Below, piece after piece: positions 6,113 to 13,720 of a DNA stretch of 29,168 bases (within the stretch, counting starts at the first letter, position 1; each line of letters opens with the position of its first letter). The DNA is from Candidatus Bipolaricaulota bacterium. Its GTDB lineage: Bacteria > Bipolaricaulota > Bipolaricaulia > RBG-16-55-9. The stretch is from the NCBI GenBank assembly GCA_027021605.1, contig JALUUA010000254.1, positions 1-29,168 of the forward strand. Direction: 5' to 3'. The notes beneath the pieces are model-generated. The model searched no databases and was not told the origin of the DNA. It saw nothing but the letters and a program-made list of their open reading frames with translations. A program made the position numbers and the translations under genes.

Positions 6113-8653
6113 ATGCGAAAACAGAGCTTCTTGCGCATCCCGTCGAAGAAGGCCGGGTTTGTCCTCGGAGGCGTCGTGCTCCTCGCCCTCGGGGCCGTCC
6201 TCCTTTGGGGCGGTGGCCTCCTCCGCCCCCGCTCCGAACCCGACGCCCCGGTGGCGATCCGCATCGGGGAGGAGCGGATCACCTCGAAGGAGTTCGAGGC
6301 GCTCTACCAAGAATGGCTCCGGGAGCACCGGGCTTCCCTCCCGCCCACGGAGCGGATCAACTTCGACCAAGATCTGGTGGGCGCCCCCGGGGCGCACTAT
6401 CAGCTCCAGCTCAAGCTCCAGCTCGCCGAGCGGATCATCCAGGAGCGCCTGCTGGCCCGCGCCGCCCGCGAGCGCGGGATCTCCGTCCCCCAGTCCGAGA
6501 TCCTCGAGCGGGTGAGGCTGCAGCTGTGGCGCTTCCTGGAGGCCAACGGCGTCCCCCCGGAACAGATCGAGAAGGCCCTCAACGACCCCCAGACGTACCG
6601 CAGCGAGTTCACCCGAAGCCTCATCGAGCGCACCCGGCGCAAGATGCTTGAGGAGCGGGTGCGCGCCGAGGTGACCGGGGTGCTCCAGCCCTCGGAGGAG
6701 GAGCTTCGGGCCTACTACGAGCGCTATCGCCTGCGATATTACACCCCCGAGCTGGTCCGCGTCCGCCACATCCTCATTCGGGTGCCCGAGGACGCAGATC
6801 CCGAGCGGGTGGAGCGCGCCCGCCGGCGCGCCGAGGAGCTGCTGGAGCGCCTCCGCGAGGGGGAGCGCTTCGAGGACCTCGCCCGCGCCTACTCCGAGGA
6901 CGAGCTCACCGCCCCGCAGGGCGGGGACTACGGCTGGATCCAGCGGGGCGACCCCACGGGGGAGGCGTTCGTCGAGCTGGCCTTCTCCCTCCGGCGGCCC
7001 GGGGAGTTTGGGGGCCCCGTCCGCACGGACCGCGGATTTCACCTGGTGCAGCTCGTGGAGCGCCGTCCGGAGCAGGGGGAGACCTTCGAGGAGGTGGCCG
7101 ATCAAGTGCTGCGGGATTACCTCCTGGAGAAGACCCAGGAGCGCTTCCGCGAGTGGTTCCGGCAGTACCGCGAGGAGGTCGGGGTGGAGATCCTCGACCC
7201 CCTCTTGGTGGCGATCCGGCTGGAGTTCGAGGACCCGGAGGCCGCCCTCGCCCAGTACGAGCGCGTAAAGGCCGAGGGCCTAAGCGACGACCCCTACCTG
7301 GGGTACTACATCGCCTCCCTCTATCGACTCCAACTCGAGGAGGTCGAGCGGGAGATCGCCGCAGCGGAAGGCCCCGAGCGCGCGCAACGGGAGGCCGAAG
7401 CCCAAAGGCTGCGCGCGCTCATCGCGCAAAACCTCAAGGACGTCCTCGCGAAGGGGCGCAAGGAGGCCGACATCTACCGGGCCCTCTTGGACACGACGCC
7501 CGAGGATCAGGAGGTTCGCTACGAGTACGCGCGGTGGCTGATGGCCCAGGGCCGCTGGGACGACGCCGCCCGCCAGCTCGCGATCCTCCTGGAGCAGGCC
7601 CCGAACCACGCCCCGGCGCGGGTGGACTACGCCGACCTCTTGGTGCAAATGGGCGACCCCGCCCGCGCCCTGGAGGTCCTGGAGGGGCTCGGCTCCCCCC
7701 CGAGCGGGGAGGCGGAGCTCCAGCAGAAAGCCCTCCGCGTCCGGGCGCGGGCCCACGCGCAACTCGGGCAGCGGGAGGAGGCCCGGGAGGCTTGGCGCAA
7801 GCTCCTCGCGGAGGACCCGGAGGACTATGAAGCGAACCGCGCCCTGGGGGAGCTGGCGTTCGAGGACGGCGACCTCGAGGGGGCCATCGGGTACTGGGAG
7901 AAGGCCCTAGGGAGCGCCTCCCCGGACGAGAAGCCCGAGCTTTGGGTCCTCCTGGGGAGGGCCTACACGGCGCTCGGCGAGGAGGGGAAGGCCGAGGAGG
8001 CCCTCCGCAGGGCGCTCGACACCAAGGAGGCCGCCTGGGCCCACCTCGGGCTGGGGAGGTTGGCCGAGCGGCGGGGCGACACCCCCGCAGCCCGGGAGCA
8101 CTACCGCAAGGGATGGGAGCAGGCGGTGGGGTGGGACGCCAAGGAGCAGCTGGGGCTTGCGCTGCTCGCGCTCTCGCCCCAGGAGACGGCGGTGCGCTTC
8201 GAGCTCGCCCGCATCTACGAGCAGCGCAAGCGCTTCGACGACGCCGTCGACCAGTACCAGGAGATCCTGCGCTACGAGCCCGATTCCTTCCGGGCCTGGT
8301 TCCGGTTGGGGGAGGTCTACCTCGCCCAGGAGCGCCCCTTAAAGGCCGTCGAGGCCCTGGAGAACGCGCTCGAGCGGGCTCCCTCGCTCCCGGAGCGCTC
8401 CGGGGTCCTGGCCCGGATCGTCCGGGCCGAGCGGCTGCGCGGCGAGCTCTCGGGGGAAGGGCTCTCCCCCAAGGGCTTGGAGGCGCTCTACGAACTGGCT
8501 CGGACGCTTATCGAAATGGGCAACTACCGCCGGGCCGCGGAGCGCCTGGCGGAGCTGCTCGCGGAGGACCCCTCCTATCGCGAGGCGGACGTAGCGCGCT
8601 TGGTAAGCCGGCTCGAGGAGCAGGGCGTCGAGCTGCCCTCCCCTTCCCCTTAG
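6113..8653 (+). CDS. Membrane-anchored parvulin-type peptidyl-prolyl isomerase with C-terminal TPR repeats
   Basis: An 846-residue envelope folding factor. A basic N-terminus and one membrane helix (about 14-35) anchor it, with the rest outside the cytoplasm. Residues 45-210 are a SurA/PrsA/PpiD-like helical chaperone region. Residues 212-318 form the parvulin domain: VRVRHILIRVPED, then FEDLARAYSEDELTAPQGGD, YGWIQRGD, GEFGGPVRTDRGFHLVQLVERR. From about 370 to the end is a long series of TPR-like helix pairs, for example WDDAARQLAILLEQAPNHAPA, REEAREAWRKLLAEDPEDYEA and FDDAVDQYQEILRYEPDSFRA. Known SurA and PpiD proteins end soon after the isomerase domain, so the 470-residue TPR tail is unusual and doubles the length. 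GTG 6104 would add MGP and suits a leaderless start; ATG 6113 is the conservative choice. The next gene follows by 10 bp. Confidence 0.88.
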   Translation: MRKQSFLRIPSKKAGFVLGGVVLLALGAVLLWGGGLLRPRSEPDAPVAIRIGEERITSKEFEALYQEWLREHRASLPPTERINFDQDLVGAPGAHYQLQLKLQLAERIIQERLLARAARERGISVPQSEILERVRLQLWRFLEANGVPPEQIEKALNDPQTYRSEFTRSLIERTRRKMLEERVRAEVTGVLQPSEEELRAYYERYRLRYYTPELVRVRHILIRVPEDADPERVERARRRAEELLERLREGERFEDLARAYSEDELTAPQGGDYGWIQRGDPTGEAFVELAFSLRRPGEFGGPVRTDRGFHLVQLVERRPEQGETFEEVADQVLRDYLLEKTQERFREWFRQYREEVGVEILDPLLVAIRLEFEDPEAALAQYERVKAEGLSDDPYLGYYIASLYRLQLEEVEREIAAAEGPERAQREAEAQRLRALIAQNLKDVLAKGRKEADIYRALLDTTPEDQEVRYEYARWLMAQGRWDDAARQLAILLEQAPNHAPARVDYADLLVQMGDPARALEVLEGLGSPPSGEAELQQKALRVRARAHAQLGQREEAREAWRKLLAEDPEDYEANRALGELAFEDGDLEGAIGYWEKALGSASPDEKPELWVLLGRAYTALGEEGKAEEALRRALDTKEAAWAHLGLGRLAERRGDTPAAREHYRKGWEQAVGWDAKEQLGLALLALSPQETAVRFELARIYEQRKRFDDAVDQYQEILRYEPDSFRAWFRLGEVYLAQERPLKAVEALENALERAPSLPERSGVLARIVRAERLRGELSGEGLSPKGLEALYELARTLIEMGNYRRAAERLAELLAEDPSYREADVARLVSRLEEQGVELPSPSP

Positions 8654-8663
8654 GAGGGGTCGC

Positions 8664-9926
8664 ATGAGAACCCGTCGCTTCCCCTACTGCCTCGTCGTCG
8701 GCGCGCTCTCCCTGGGGATCGTAGGCGCGGGGATCGCGTTCCTCACGCTCACCCAGACCTTGATCTCCTCGCCCTCGGCCCCGGCTCTGGCGGTGGAGGA
8801 GGAGGCCGTCGTGGGGGAGGACCTCACGGAAGGGGAGGCGACGGCGTGGAACAACGCGCCCAAGCTCGCCGTCGGGCCTCAAGGCAGCCTACACGTCGTC
8901 TATCAGTACGCTTACGGGAAGCGCGGGGAGCCCGACCGGGTGCGCTACGCCCGCTCCGCCGACGGACAGGAATGGGAGATCGTCGCGGAGTGGACGGGGC
9001 GCCACCCCACCCTGGCCGTGGACGGGGAGGGTCGGGTCTACCTCGCCTACGTCGAGCGCTCGGCCCAAGGGGATCGCCTCTGGCTGCAGATCCGGGGGGC
9101 TTCCGGCGGGGACCCCGTCCGGTTGTTGGTCGACGCGGGGCCCCCGCGGACGCGGGCCTTCCCCGCGCTGCTCCTCGCGGACGGGGCGCTCCTCCTCGCG
9201 TGGGAGGTCCACGAGCGGGCCGCCGGGGGCCATCGCATCGCGGTCGCGGAGATCCCCCTCGGGGGCGGGAGCGGGGACGGCGGCGGGGAGATCCGCCGCG
9301 AGGCGGTCGTCGAGGGCGAGTGGGGCGTCTTCTTCCCCACCCTGGCCCTCGAGCCCCGCTCGCGCAAGGCGTACCTCGCCTGGCAGGTCGCCGTGGACGC
9401 CCGGCGCTATCGGGTGGAGGTCGCGGTCCGGGAGGGGGACCGCTGGCGGAGGTTGGGATCGGTCGCGGGCGAGAGCGGCGACGGCCGCTCCCCCACCCTG
9501 GCGCCGCACCCCCGAGGGGGCGTCTCCCTCGCCTTCGTCTCCCTGAGCTTTGAGGGGCAGCGGGAATCCGCGCTCTACCGCGCCCGCATCCGGGGGGAGC
9601 CGCTCCGCGCGGAGCGGCTGGCCCGCCGCTCCCAGGGCGAGAGCCTGGCGGGCTACGCCGACGAGGTGATCGCCTTCCCGACCCTGGCCGGGGAGCTCCT
9701 CCTCTGGGGGCATACGGTCCCGAACGCCTGCGGGGTGGGGCCGCTCCTGTGGGCCCTGGGCGGCGCGGTTCGGGGGGAGCTGTTGGGGGAGTTCGCCTCG
9801 TACCCGCACCTGGTGCCCGACCCCAACGAGTCGGGGGTCTTTCACCTGGTGTGGACGGACCGCGCGGTCGAGGAACTGCGGGCCTTCGAGGTGCGCTACG
9901 CCCGGCTGCGGCTGCGGCTGCGCTGA
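8664..9926 (+). CDS. Exported beta-propeller (BNR/sialidase-like) protein
   Basis: A 420-residue exported protein with signal or anchor segment 9-32 (LVVGALSLGIVGAGIAFLTL). The body has recurring blade motifs of the form PTLAVDGEGRVYLAYV, PALLLADGALLLAWEV, PTLALEPRSRKAYLAWQV, PTLAPHPRGGVSLAFV and PHLVPDPNESGVFHLVW, each followed by a strand describing a value. This is the pattern of BNR/sialidase-like five- or six-blade propellers. The Asp-box (SxDxGxxW) is only approximate: ARSADGQEWE near residues 94-103. No catalytic site is evident. The Shine-Dalgarno TAGGAGGGG lies directly before ATG 8664 and overlaps the stop of the parvulin gene, so the two are one operon. A binding or scaffold role is likely; enzyme activity is not shown. 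Confidence 0.78.
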   Translation: MRTRRFPYCLVVGALSLGIVGAGIAFLTLTQTLISSPSAPALAVEEEAVVGEDLTEGEATAWNNAPKLAVGPQGSLHVVYQYAYGKRGEPDRVRYARSADGQEWEIVAEWTGRHPTLAVDGEGRVYLAYVERSAQGDRLWLQIRGASGGDPVRLLVDAGPPRTRAFPALLLADGALLLAWEVHERAAGGHRIAVAEIPLGGGSGDGGGEIRREAVVEGEWGVFFPTLALEPRSRKAYLAWQVAVDARRYRVEVAVREGDRWRRLGSVAGESGDGRSPTLAPHPRGGVSLAFVSLSFEGQRESALYRARIRGEPLRAERLARRSQGESLAGYADEVIAFPTLAGELLLWGHTVPNACGVGPLLWALGGAVRGELLGEFASYPHLVPDPNESGVFHLVWTDRAVEELRAFEVRYARLRLRLR

Positions 9927-9943
9927 GGGCTCCGCGGCGCCGG

Positions 9944-10348
9944 CTAGAGCGAGGACTCGTCCCAGCGGGCGGCGAGGAAGTGGCCGAGCAGGAGCCCCAC
10001 AATGCTGAGCGGCGCGGTGAAGATCACGCCCTGCAGGGCCCTCTCCAGCGCGAACCGATAGGCGACCTCCGCGCCCAGCTGCCCCTGGGTGAGCTCCGGG
10101 TAGACGACGGCGGCAAACGCGATGAGCCCGCCGGCAACGAGCATGAGGAGGAGCGCCCCCAGGCCGTGGCCCAGCTGCGGGATGAGCACCCCGAGCAGCG
10201 CCCCCGCGACCAGGGGAAAGAGGAGCCACAGCGCCCCCGGCGCGCGCGCGAAGTCCTCGAACTCCCTCAGGGCGATCCCCACCCCCACGAGGAACGCCGC
10301 CAAGAGGGTGATCGCCGCGATCCGGAGCAGATAGGCCCAGCCGCTCAT
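9944..10348 (-). CDS. Small four-helix membrane protein
   Basis: Unrecognised family, 134 residues. Four hydrophobic segments are seen: about 5-26, 39-59, 63-85 and 104-126. A longer open frame runs upstream, but it crosses the neighbouring gene. The ATG at 10348 is followed directly by MSGWAYLLRIAAITLL, a natural membrane-protein start. It is the last gene of the minus-strand transporter operon, separated from the WHy-domain gene by 41 bp holding a G-quadruplex motif. Its stop nearly meets the stop of the convergent propeller gene (17 bp apart) and no intrinsic terminator is visible. A transport or envelope function linked to the ABC importer is only a guess from position. Confidence 0.65.
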   Translation of the reverse strand: MSGWAYLLRIAAITLLAAFLVGVGIALREFEDFARAPGALWLLFPLVAGALLGVLIPQLGHGLGALLLMLVAGGLIAFAAVVYPELTQGQLGAEVAYRFALERALQGVIFTAPLSIVGLLLGHFLAARWDESSL

Positions 10349-10362
10349 GGTCGCCGCCCTCT

Positions 10363-10389
10363 CCCCTACCCTCGCCCTCGCCCTCACCC
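10363..10389 (-). other. G-quadruplex motif between two genes
   Basis: On the minus strand five G-runs of at least three lie at 3-nt spacing or less: GGG, TGA, GGG, CGA, GGG, CGA, GGG, TA, GGGG. The motif starts immediately after the TAA stop of the WHy-domain gene (10392-10390) and ends 15 nt before the next ATG. It fits the strict G3N1-7 rule in the transcribed RNA and could modulate translation or expression of the last operon gene. Confidence 0.6.
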
Positions 10390-10983
10390 TTACCGCGCCT
10401 CCCCCTCGGCGGGGGCCCCCTCGGCGGCGAGGGGGAAGCTCCCCCGGACGGGGTAGAAGACCTTCCGCACCGTGTCCCCCAGGGCGATGCGGATGCGGGC
10501 CCGGCCGACGACCTGCATCTGCCCCTGGGCGTCCACGGCGCTGTTGTAGAGCGCCACCCGTCCCTCCCAGAGCACGGCCACGAGGGGCACCGAGCGCCGC
10601 TCCCCCGGCGGGACCTCGTAGCGCCCCTCCGTGATCGTGTAGGCCCCCGCGTACTGCCCGTCGAGGTAGAGCTGGGTGTTGATCGCCTCGACCCACAGGG
10701 TGTATTTCGTGCGGTTGGTAAACCGGACCTCGAAGCGGAGGGCGAGCCTCTCCCGGCCGTCCTGCGCGCCTTGGGCCCCCGCCCCCGGGGCGAGCGGCTC
10801 CGCGCCCACCCAATCGAGCTCGACGTCGACGTCGTCGATGCTGGTGATGAACTCGATGTAGCGGGCCTCCGCGTCGGCGAGGATCAGCCCCCCCGCCAGG
10901 GCGAAAACCAATCCCACACCCCAGGTGAGCGCCCTTGGGGAGGGAAAGCGTCGGGAAGGATTAGACCTCATAGCAGGCGACAT
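10390..10983 (-). CDS. WHy/LEA14-like envelope protein
   Basis: A 197-residue protein with one N-terminal membrane helix (about 20-38, GVGLVFALAGGLILADA) and an exported domain. The domain (about 45-160) contains LRFEVRFTNRTKYTLWVEAI, then LDGQYAGAYTITEG, VPPGERRSVPLVAVL and VVGRARIRIAL. This resembles the WHy domain of LEA14 and related stress proteins: N-x-x at the end of a strand, then a proline-rich turn and V/P-rich strands. Family membership is by pattern and moderately sure. The start overlaps the end of the second ATPase gene by 23 nt (ATG 10983) or 11 nt (ATG 10971), showing co-translation with the transporter. A link to peptide uptake is not established for the family. Confidence 0.68.
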   Translation of the reverse strand: MSPAMRSNPSRRFPSPRALTWGVGLVFALAGGLILADAEARYIEFITSIDDVDVELDWVGAEPLAPGAGAQGAQDGRERLALRFEVRFTNRTKYTLWVEAINTQLYLDGQYAGAYTITEGRYEVPPGERRSVPLVAVLWEGRVALYNSAVDAQGQMQVVGRARIRIALGDTVRKVFYPVRGSFPLAAEGAPAEGEAR

Positions 10984-12325
10984 AGTGGCCGCCCCCCTTG
11001 TCCTCGAGGGGCGGGTGGTCCTCCTTCTTGCAGCGCTCCGTGGCGATGGGACAGCGGTCGAGGAAGCGGCAGCGCGGCGGCGGGTCGATGGGGCTGGGCA
11101 CGTCGCCCTTAAGCTCGATGGGCCGGCGCTTGACCGTCGGGTCCGGGATGGGGACTGCGGAGATGAGCGCCTTGGTGTAGGGGTGCAGCGGGTTCTGGAT
11201 CACTTCCTCCGTGGGCCCCATCTCCACGATCTTCCCCAAGTACATCACGGCGATGCGCTCGCACATGTAGCGGGCGACCGCCAGGTCGTGGGTGATGTAG
11301 AGGTAGCTCATCCCGAACTCCTGCTGGAGCTCCATCATGAGCTTCATGATCCCGGTGCGGATCGAGACGTCGAGCATGGAGGTCGGCTCGTCGGCCACCA
11401 CGAACGTGGGGTTGATGATCATGGCCCGGGCGATCGCCACCCGCTGGCGCTGGCCGCCCGAGAGCTCGTGGGGGTATCGAAACAGGAAACTCTCCGGGGG
11501 GGAGAGCCCCACCATCTCGAGCATCTCGGCCACCCGCAGCTCCCGCTCGGCGATCGTGCCGATGTGCTGCACCGCCAGGGGCTCGGCCACGATGTCGAAG
11601 ATCGTCATCCGCGGGTTGAGCGACTCGTAGGGGTCCTGGAAGATCATCTGGACCTCGCGGCGGAAGCGCTTCAAATGGGGCCCCGAGATGTGGGCGAAGT
11701 CCGTGTACTCCAGCCGCTGCAGGACCTCAAGAAAGCGCTGCCACTCGGGCCTCTCCCCCTCCGTCAGGGGGGGCAGGGGGGGCGTTCCCCGCTCCAAGAA
11801 GCGGGCGACGGGGACGAGCGAGAGCCTGTGGCCGTCGAGTTCCACGTCGACGTTTACGGGGCCCAGCGCCTGGGGGCGCTGCTGGAGTTGCTCCAGCAGC
11901 GCTTTTAGGTTGCGGCGAAGCCATTCGCCCTCGCCTTGGGGCCGGGATCCGGGCGCGGCCAGCGCCTGGGCGATCTGCAGCGGACGGCCCTTCTCGTCCA
12001 CGAAGACGCTGAGCGCCCCCACGGGCCGGCCGTCCTGCTGGAGGACGAAGCCCACCCGGCGGGGGTCGCGGATCCAGATCCGCCCCTCGGTGGGATCGAG
12101 GAGCTTCACCAACAGCTTCCCGGTGGTCGTCTTGCCGCAGCCGGACTCCCCCACCAGGCCGAGGGTCTCCTTGGGCTTGATCTCGAAGCTGATCCCGTCG
12201 ACGGCGTGGACGAACGAGCGCCTCCGGACGAAAAACCCCTTCCCCACGGGGAAGTACTTCTTGAGGGCCTCGACCCGGACCAACTCGTCGGTAGCCGTCG
12301 TCTGCAGGTTCGGATGGGTCGGCAT
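10961..12325 (-). CDS. dppF: Peptide ABC transporter ATPase (DppF/OppF type) with a large insertion
   Basis: A 454-residue cytoplasmic ATPase that powers uptake with its DppD-type partner. Walker A GESGCGKTT has K65, the Q-loop MIFQDPYESLNPRMTI has Q230, the signature LSGGQRQR is 288-295, Walker B FVVADEP is 308-314, and the switch His is H346. The C-terminal oligopeptide-type extension is RCRFLDRCPIATERC. DppF/OppF proteins are usually 320-340 residues with about 50 residues between the Walker lysine and the Q-loop glutamine; here there are 165. The extra segment (about 84-212) includes strands RRVGFVLQQDGR, ALSVFVDEKGRP, VNVDVELDGHRLSLVP and a helix pair EWLRRNLKALLEQLQQR. It resembles nothing I know. 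All catalytic motifs are intact, so the protein should be active. Confidence 0.93.
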   Translation of the reverse strand: MPTHPNLQTTATDELVRVEALKKYFPVGKGFFVRRRSFVHAVDGISFEIKPKETLGLVGESGCGKTTTGKLLVKLLDPTEGRIWIRDPRRVGFVLQQDGRPVGALSVFVDEKGRPLQIAQALAAPGSRPQGEGEWLRRNLKALLEQLQQRPQALGPVNVDVELDGHRLSLVPVARFLERGTPPLPPLTEGERPEWQRFLEVLQRLEYTDFAHISGPHLKRFRREVQMIFQDPYESLNPRMTIFDIVAEPLAVQHIGTIAERELRVAEMLEMVGLSPPESFLFRYPHELSGGQRQRVAIARAMIINPTFVVADEPTSMLDVSIRTGIMKLMMELQQEFGMSYLYITHDLAVARYMCERIAVMYLGKIVEMGPTEEVIQNPLHPYTKALISAVPIPDPTVKRRPIELKGDVPSPIDPPPRCRFLDRCPIATERCKKEDHPPLEDKGGGHYVACYEV

Positions 12326-12350
12326 GCGGCTATCACCGTTCCATTGTACT

Positions 12351-13715
12351 TTAGGTGTTGAGGGGGTGCCAGCAGGCGGCTTGGTGTCCCTCCTCGAAGG
12401 TCTCGAGGGACGGGGCCTTCTCCCGGCACTCCGCGGTGGCGTAGGGACAGCGGGGGTGGAACCGACACCCGGAAGGGGGGTTCAGCAGGTTGGGCGGCTC
12501 CCCCGGGATGGTGGTCAGCTCGTGTTTCTCCCCCTGGATGCTGGGGAAGGCGGACATCAAGGCCGCGGTGTAGGGGTGATGCGGGCGCTGGAAGATGTGG
12601 GTCGTGGGGCCCACCTCCACCAGGTTGCCCGCGTACATGATCCCCACCTTGTGGGAGACCTCGGCGATCACCGCGATGTCGTGGGAGATGTAGATCACCC
12701 CCATGTTCAGCTGCTCGCGGATCTCGTCCAGGCGGCGGAGGATGCGGTCTTGGATGATCACGTCGAGCGCGGTGGTCGGCTCGTCGGCGATGATGACCGC
12801 CGGGTCGCAGGCCAGGGCCATGGCGATCACGGCCCGCTGGCGCATCCCGCCGCTGTACTCGTGGGGATAGTCGTTCATCCTCCGGGGGTTGAGGCCCACC
12901 AGCTCAAACAGCTCGGCGACCTTCTTGCGGGCCTCCTCGATGTCGAAGTCGTCCCCGGAGTGGGTCTGGATCGCCTCGATGATCTGGTCCCCCACGCGGT
13001 AGACGGGGTTTAGGGAGTTCATCGCGGCTTGGAAGACCATCGCGATCCCCTTCCAGCGGACGTGGCGCATCTCCTCTTCCGAGAGGAGCAGGAGGTTCTC
13101 CCCCTGGAAGAGGATCTTGGCCTGGGGGACGATCTCGGGGAATTCCCTCTCCAAGAGGGCCCGGTTGAGCTCGACCACGTCGCGGGGGGAGGAGGCCCCT
13201 TTCTCCTCGCGGAGCCGGACGAGCCGTTGGATCTCCGCGTCCTCGCGGGCGTCCGGGGGAAGGGCCGCCAGGAGCGCGGGGTCGACGAGATCCGGCCTGC
13301 GGAGCGCCTCGTTGATGGCCCCGATCAAGCGCTTCTTCTGCGGGGCAGGGGGGTCCGCATCCGGGGACCGCTCCGCGAGGTAGTCGCGGAGCCCCTCGGG
13401 GAGGAGGGTCCACAGCCGCCGACCTGCCGTCGGGTGCGAGGACTCCCCCCGCTCCCGCAGGCGGGTCAGAAACCCCGGCCAGTCCCGGATCCCCTCGGGG
13501 CCCTCCAGCAGGGGCGAGGCCCCCGGTAGATACGCGTTGTCGGGCAGGAGGCGCATGAGCGCCAGGGCGAGCGTCGTCTTGCCGCAGCCGCTCTCGCCCA
13601 CCAGCCCCAGCGCTTCCCCCCGCTCCAGCGTGAAGGAGACGTCGTCCACGGCGTGGACGTCGCCCTTCTTCGTGCGGTAGCGAACCCTCAGGTTCCGAAC
13701 GTCCAGGATTGCCAC
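12351..13715 (-). CDS. dppD: Peptide ABC transporter ATPase (DppD/OppD type) with a large insertion
   Basis: A 454-residue ATPase, partner of the gene downstream. Walker A GESGCGKTT (K46), Q-loop MVFQAAMNSLNPVYRV (Q229), signature YSGGMRQR (287-294), Walker B VIIADEP (307-313), switch His H345, and the oligopeptide C-terminal motif GCRFHPRCPYATAEC. The usual family length is about 320-340. The excess is an insertion of about 130 residues (about 66-197) between the first helix and the AKILFQGENLLLLSEEEMR strand. It is mostly helical and charged (GLRDYLAERSPDA, KKRLIGAINEALRR, AEIQRLVRLREEKG). The Q-loop lacks the usual Asp-Pro (FQAA for FQDP). The start at GTG 13715 gives the typical beginning MAILDVRNLRVRY; GTG 13724, overlapping the permease stop, would add three residues. 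It is not homologous by eye to the insertion in its partner. Confidence 0.92.
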   Translation of the reverse strand: MAILDVRNLRVRYRTKKGDVHAVDDVSFTLERGEALGLVGESGCGKTTLALALMRLLPDNAYLPGASPLLEGPEGIRDWPGFLTRLRERGESSHPTAGRRLWTLLPEGLRDYLAERSPDADPPAPQKKRLIGAINEALRRPDLVDPALLAALPPDAREDAEIQRLVRLREEKGASSPRDVVELNRALLEREFPEIVPQAKILFQGENLLLLSEEEMRHVRWKGIAMVFQAAMNSLNPVYRVGDQIIEAIQTHSGDDFDIEEARKKVAELFELVGLNPRRMNDYPHEYSGGMRQRAVIAMALACDPAVIIADEPTTALDVIIQDRILRRLDEIREQLNMGVIYISHDIAVIAEVSHKVGIMYAGNLVEVGPTTHIFQRPHHPYTAALMSAFPSIQGEKHELTTIPGEPPNLLNPPSGCRFHPRCPYATAECREKAPSLETFEEGHQAACWHPLNT

Positions 13716-13720
13716 TGAGA

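Noticed and set aside
9927..9943. Terminator between the convergent genes ending at 9926 and 9944
   Set aside because: Only 17 bp, with GCGGCGCCGGC but no stem with T-run. The same holds for the zero-gap junction at 27041/27042.
11688..13013. A 441-codon plus-strand open frame, and another at 10925-11908
   Set aside because: Both lie opposite the ATPase genes, which carry all Walker, signature and switch motifs. No ribosome site, no recognisable domain.
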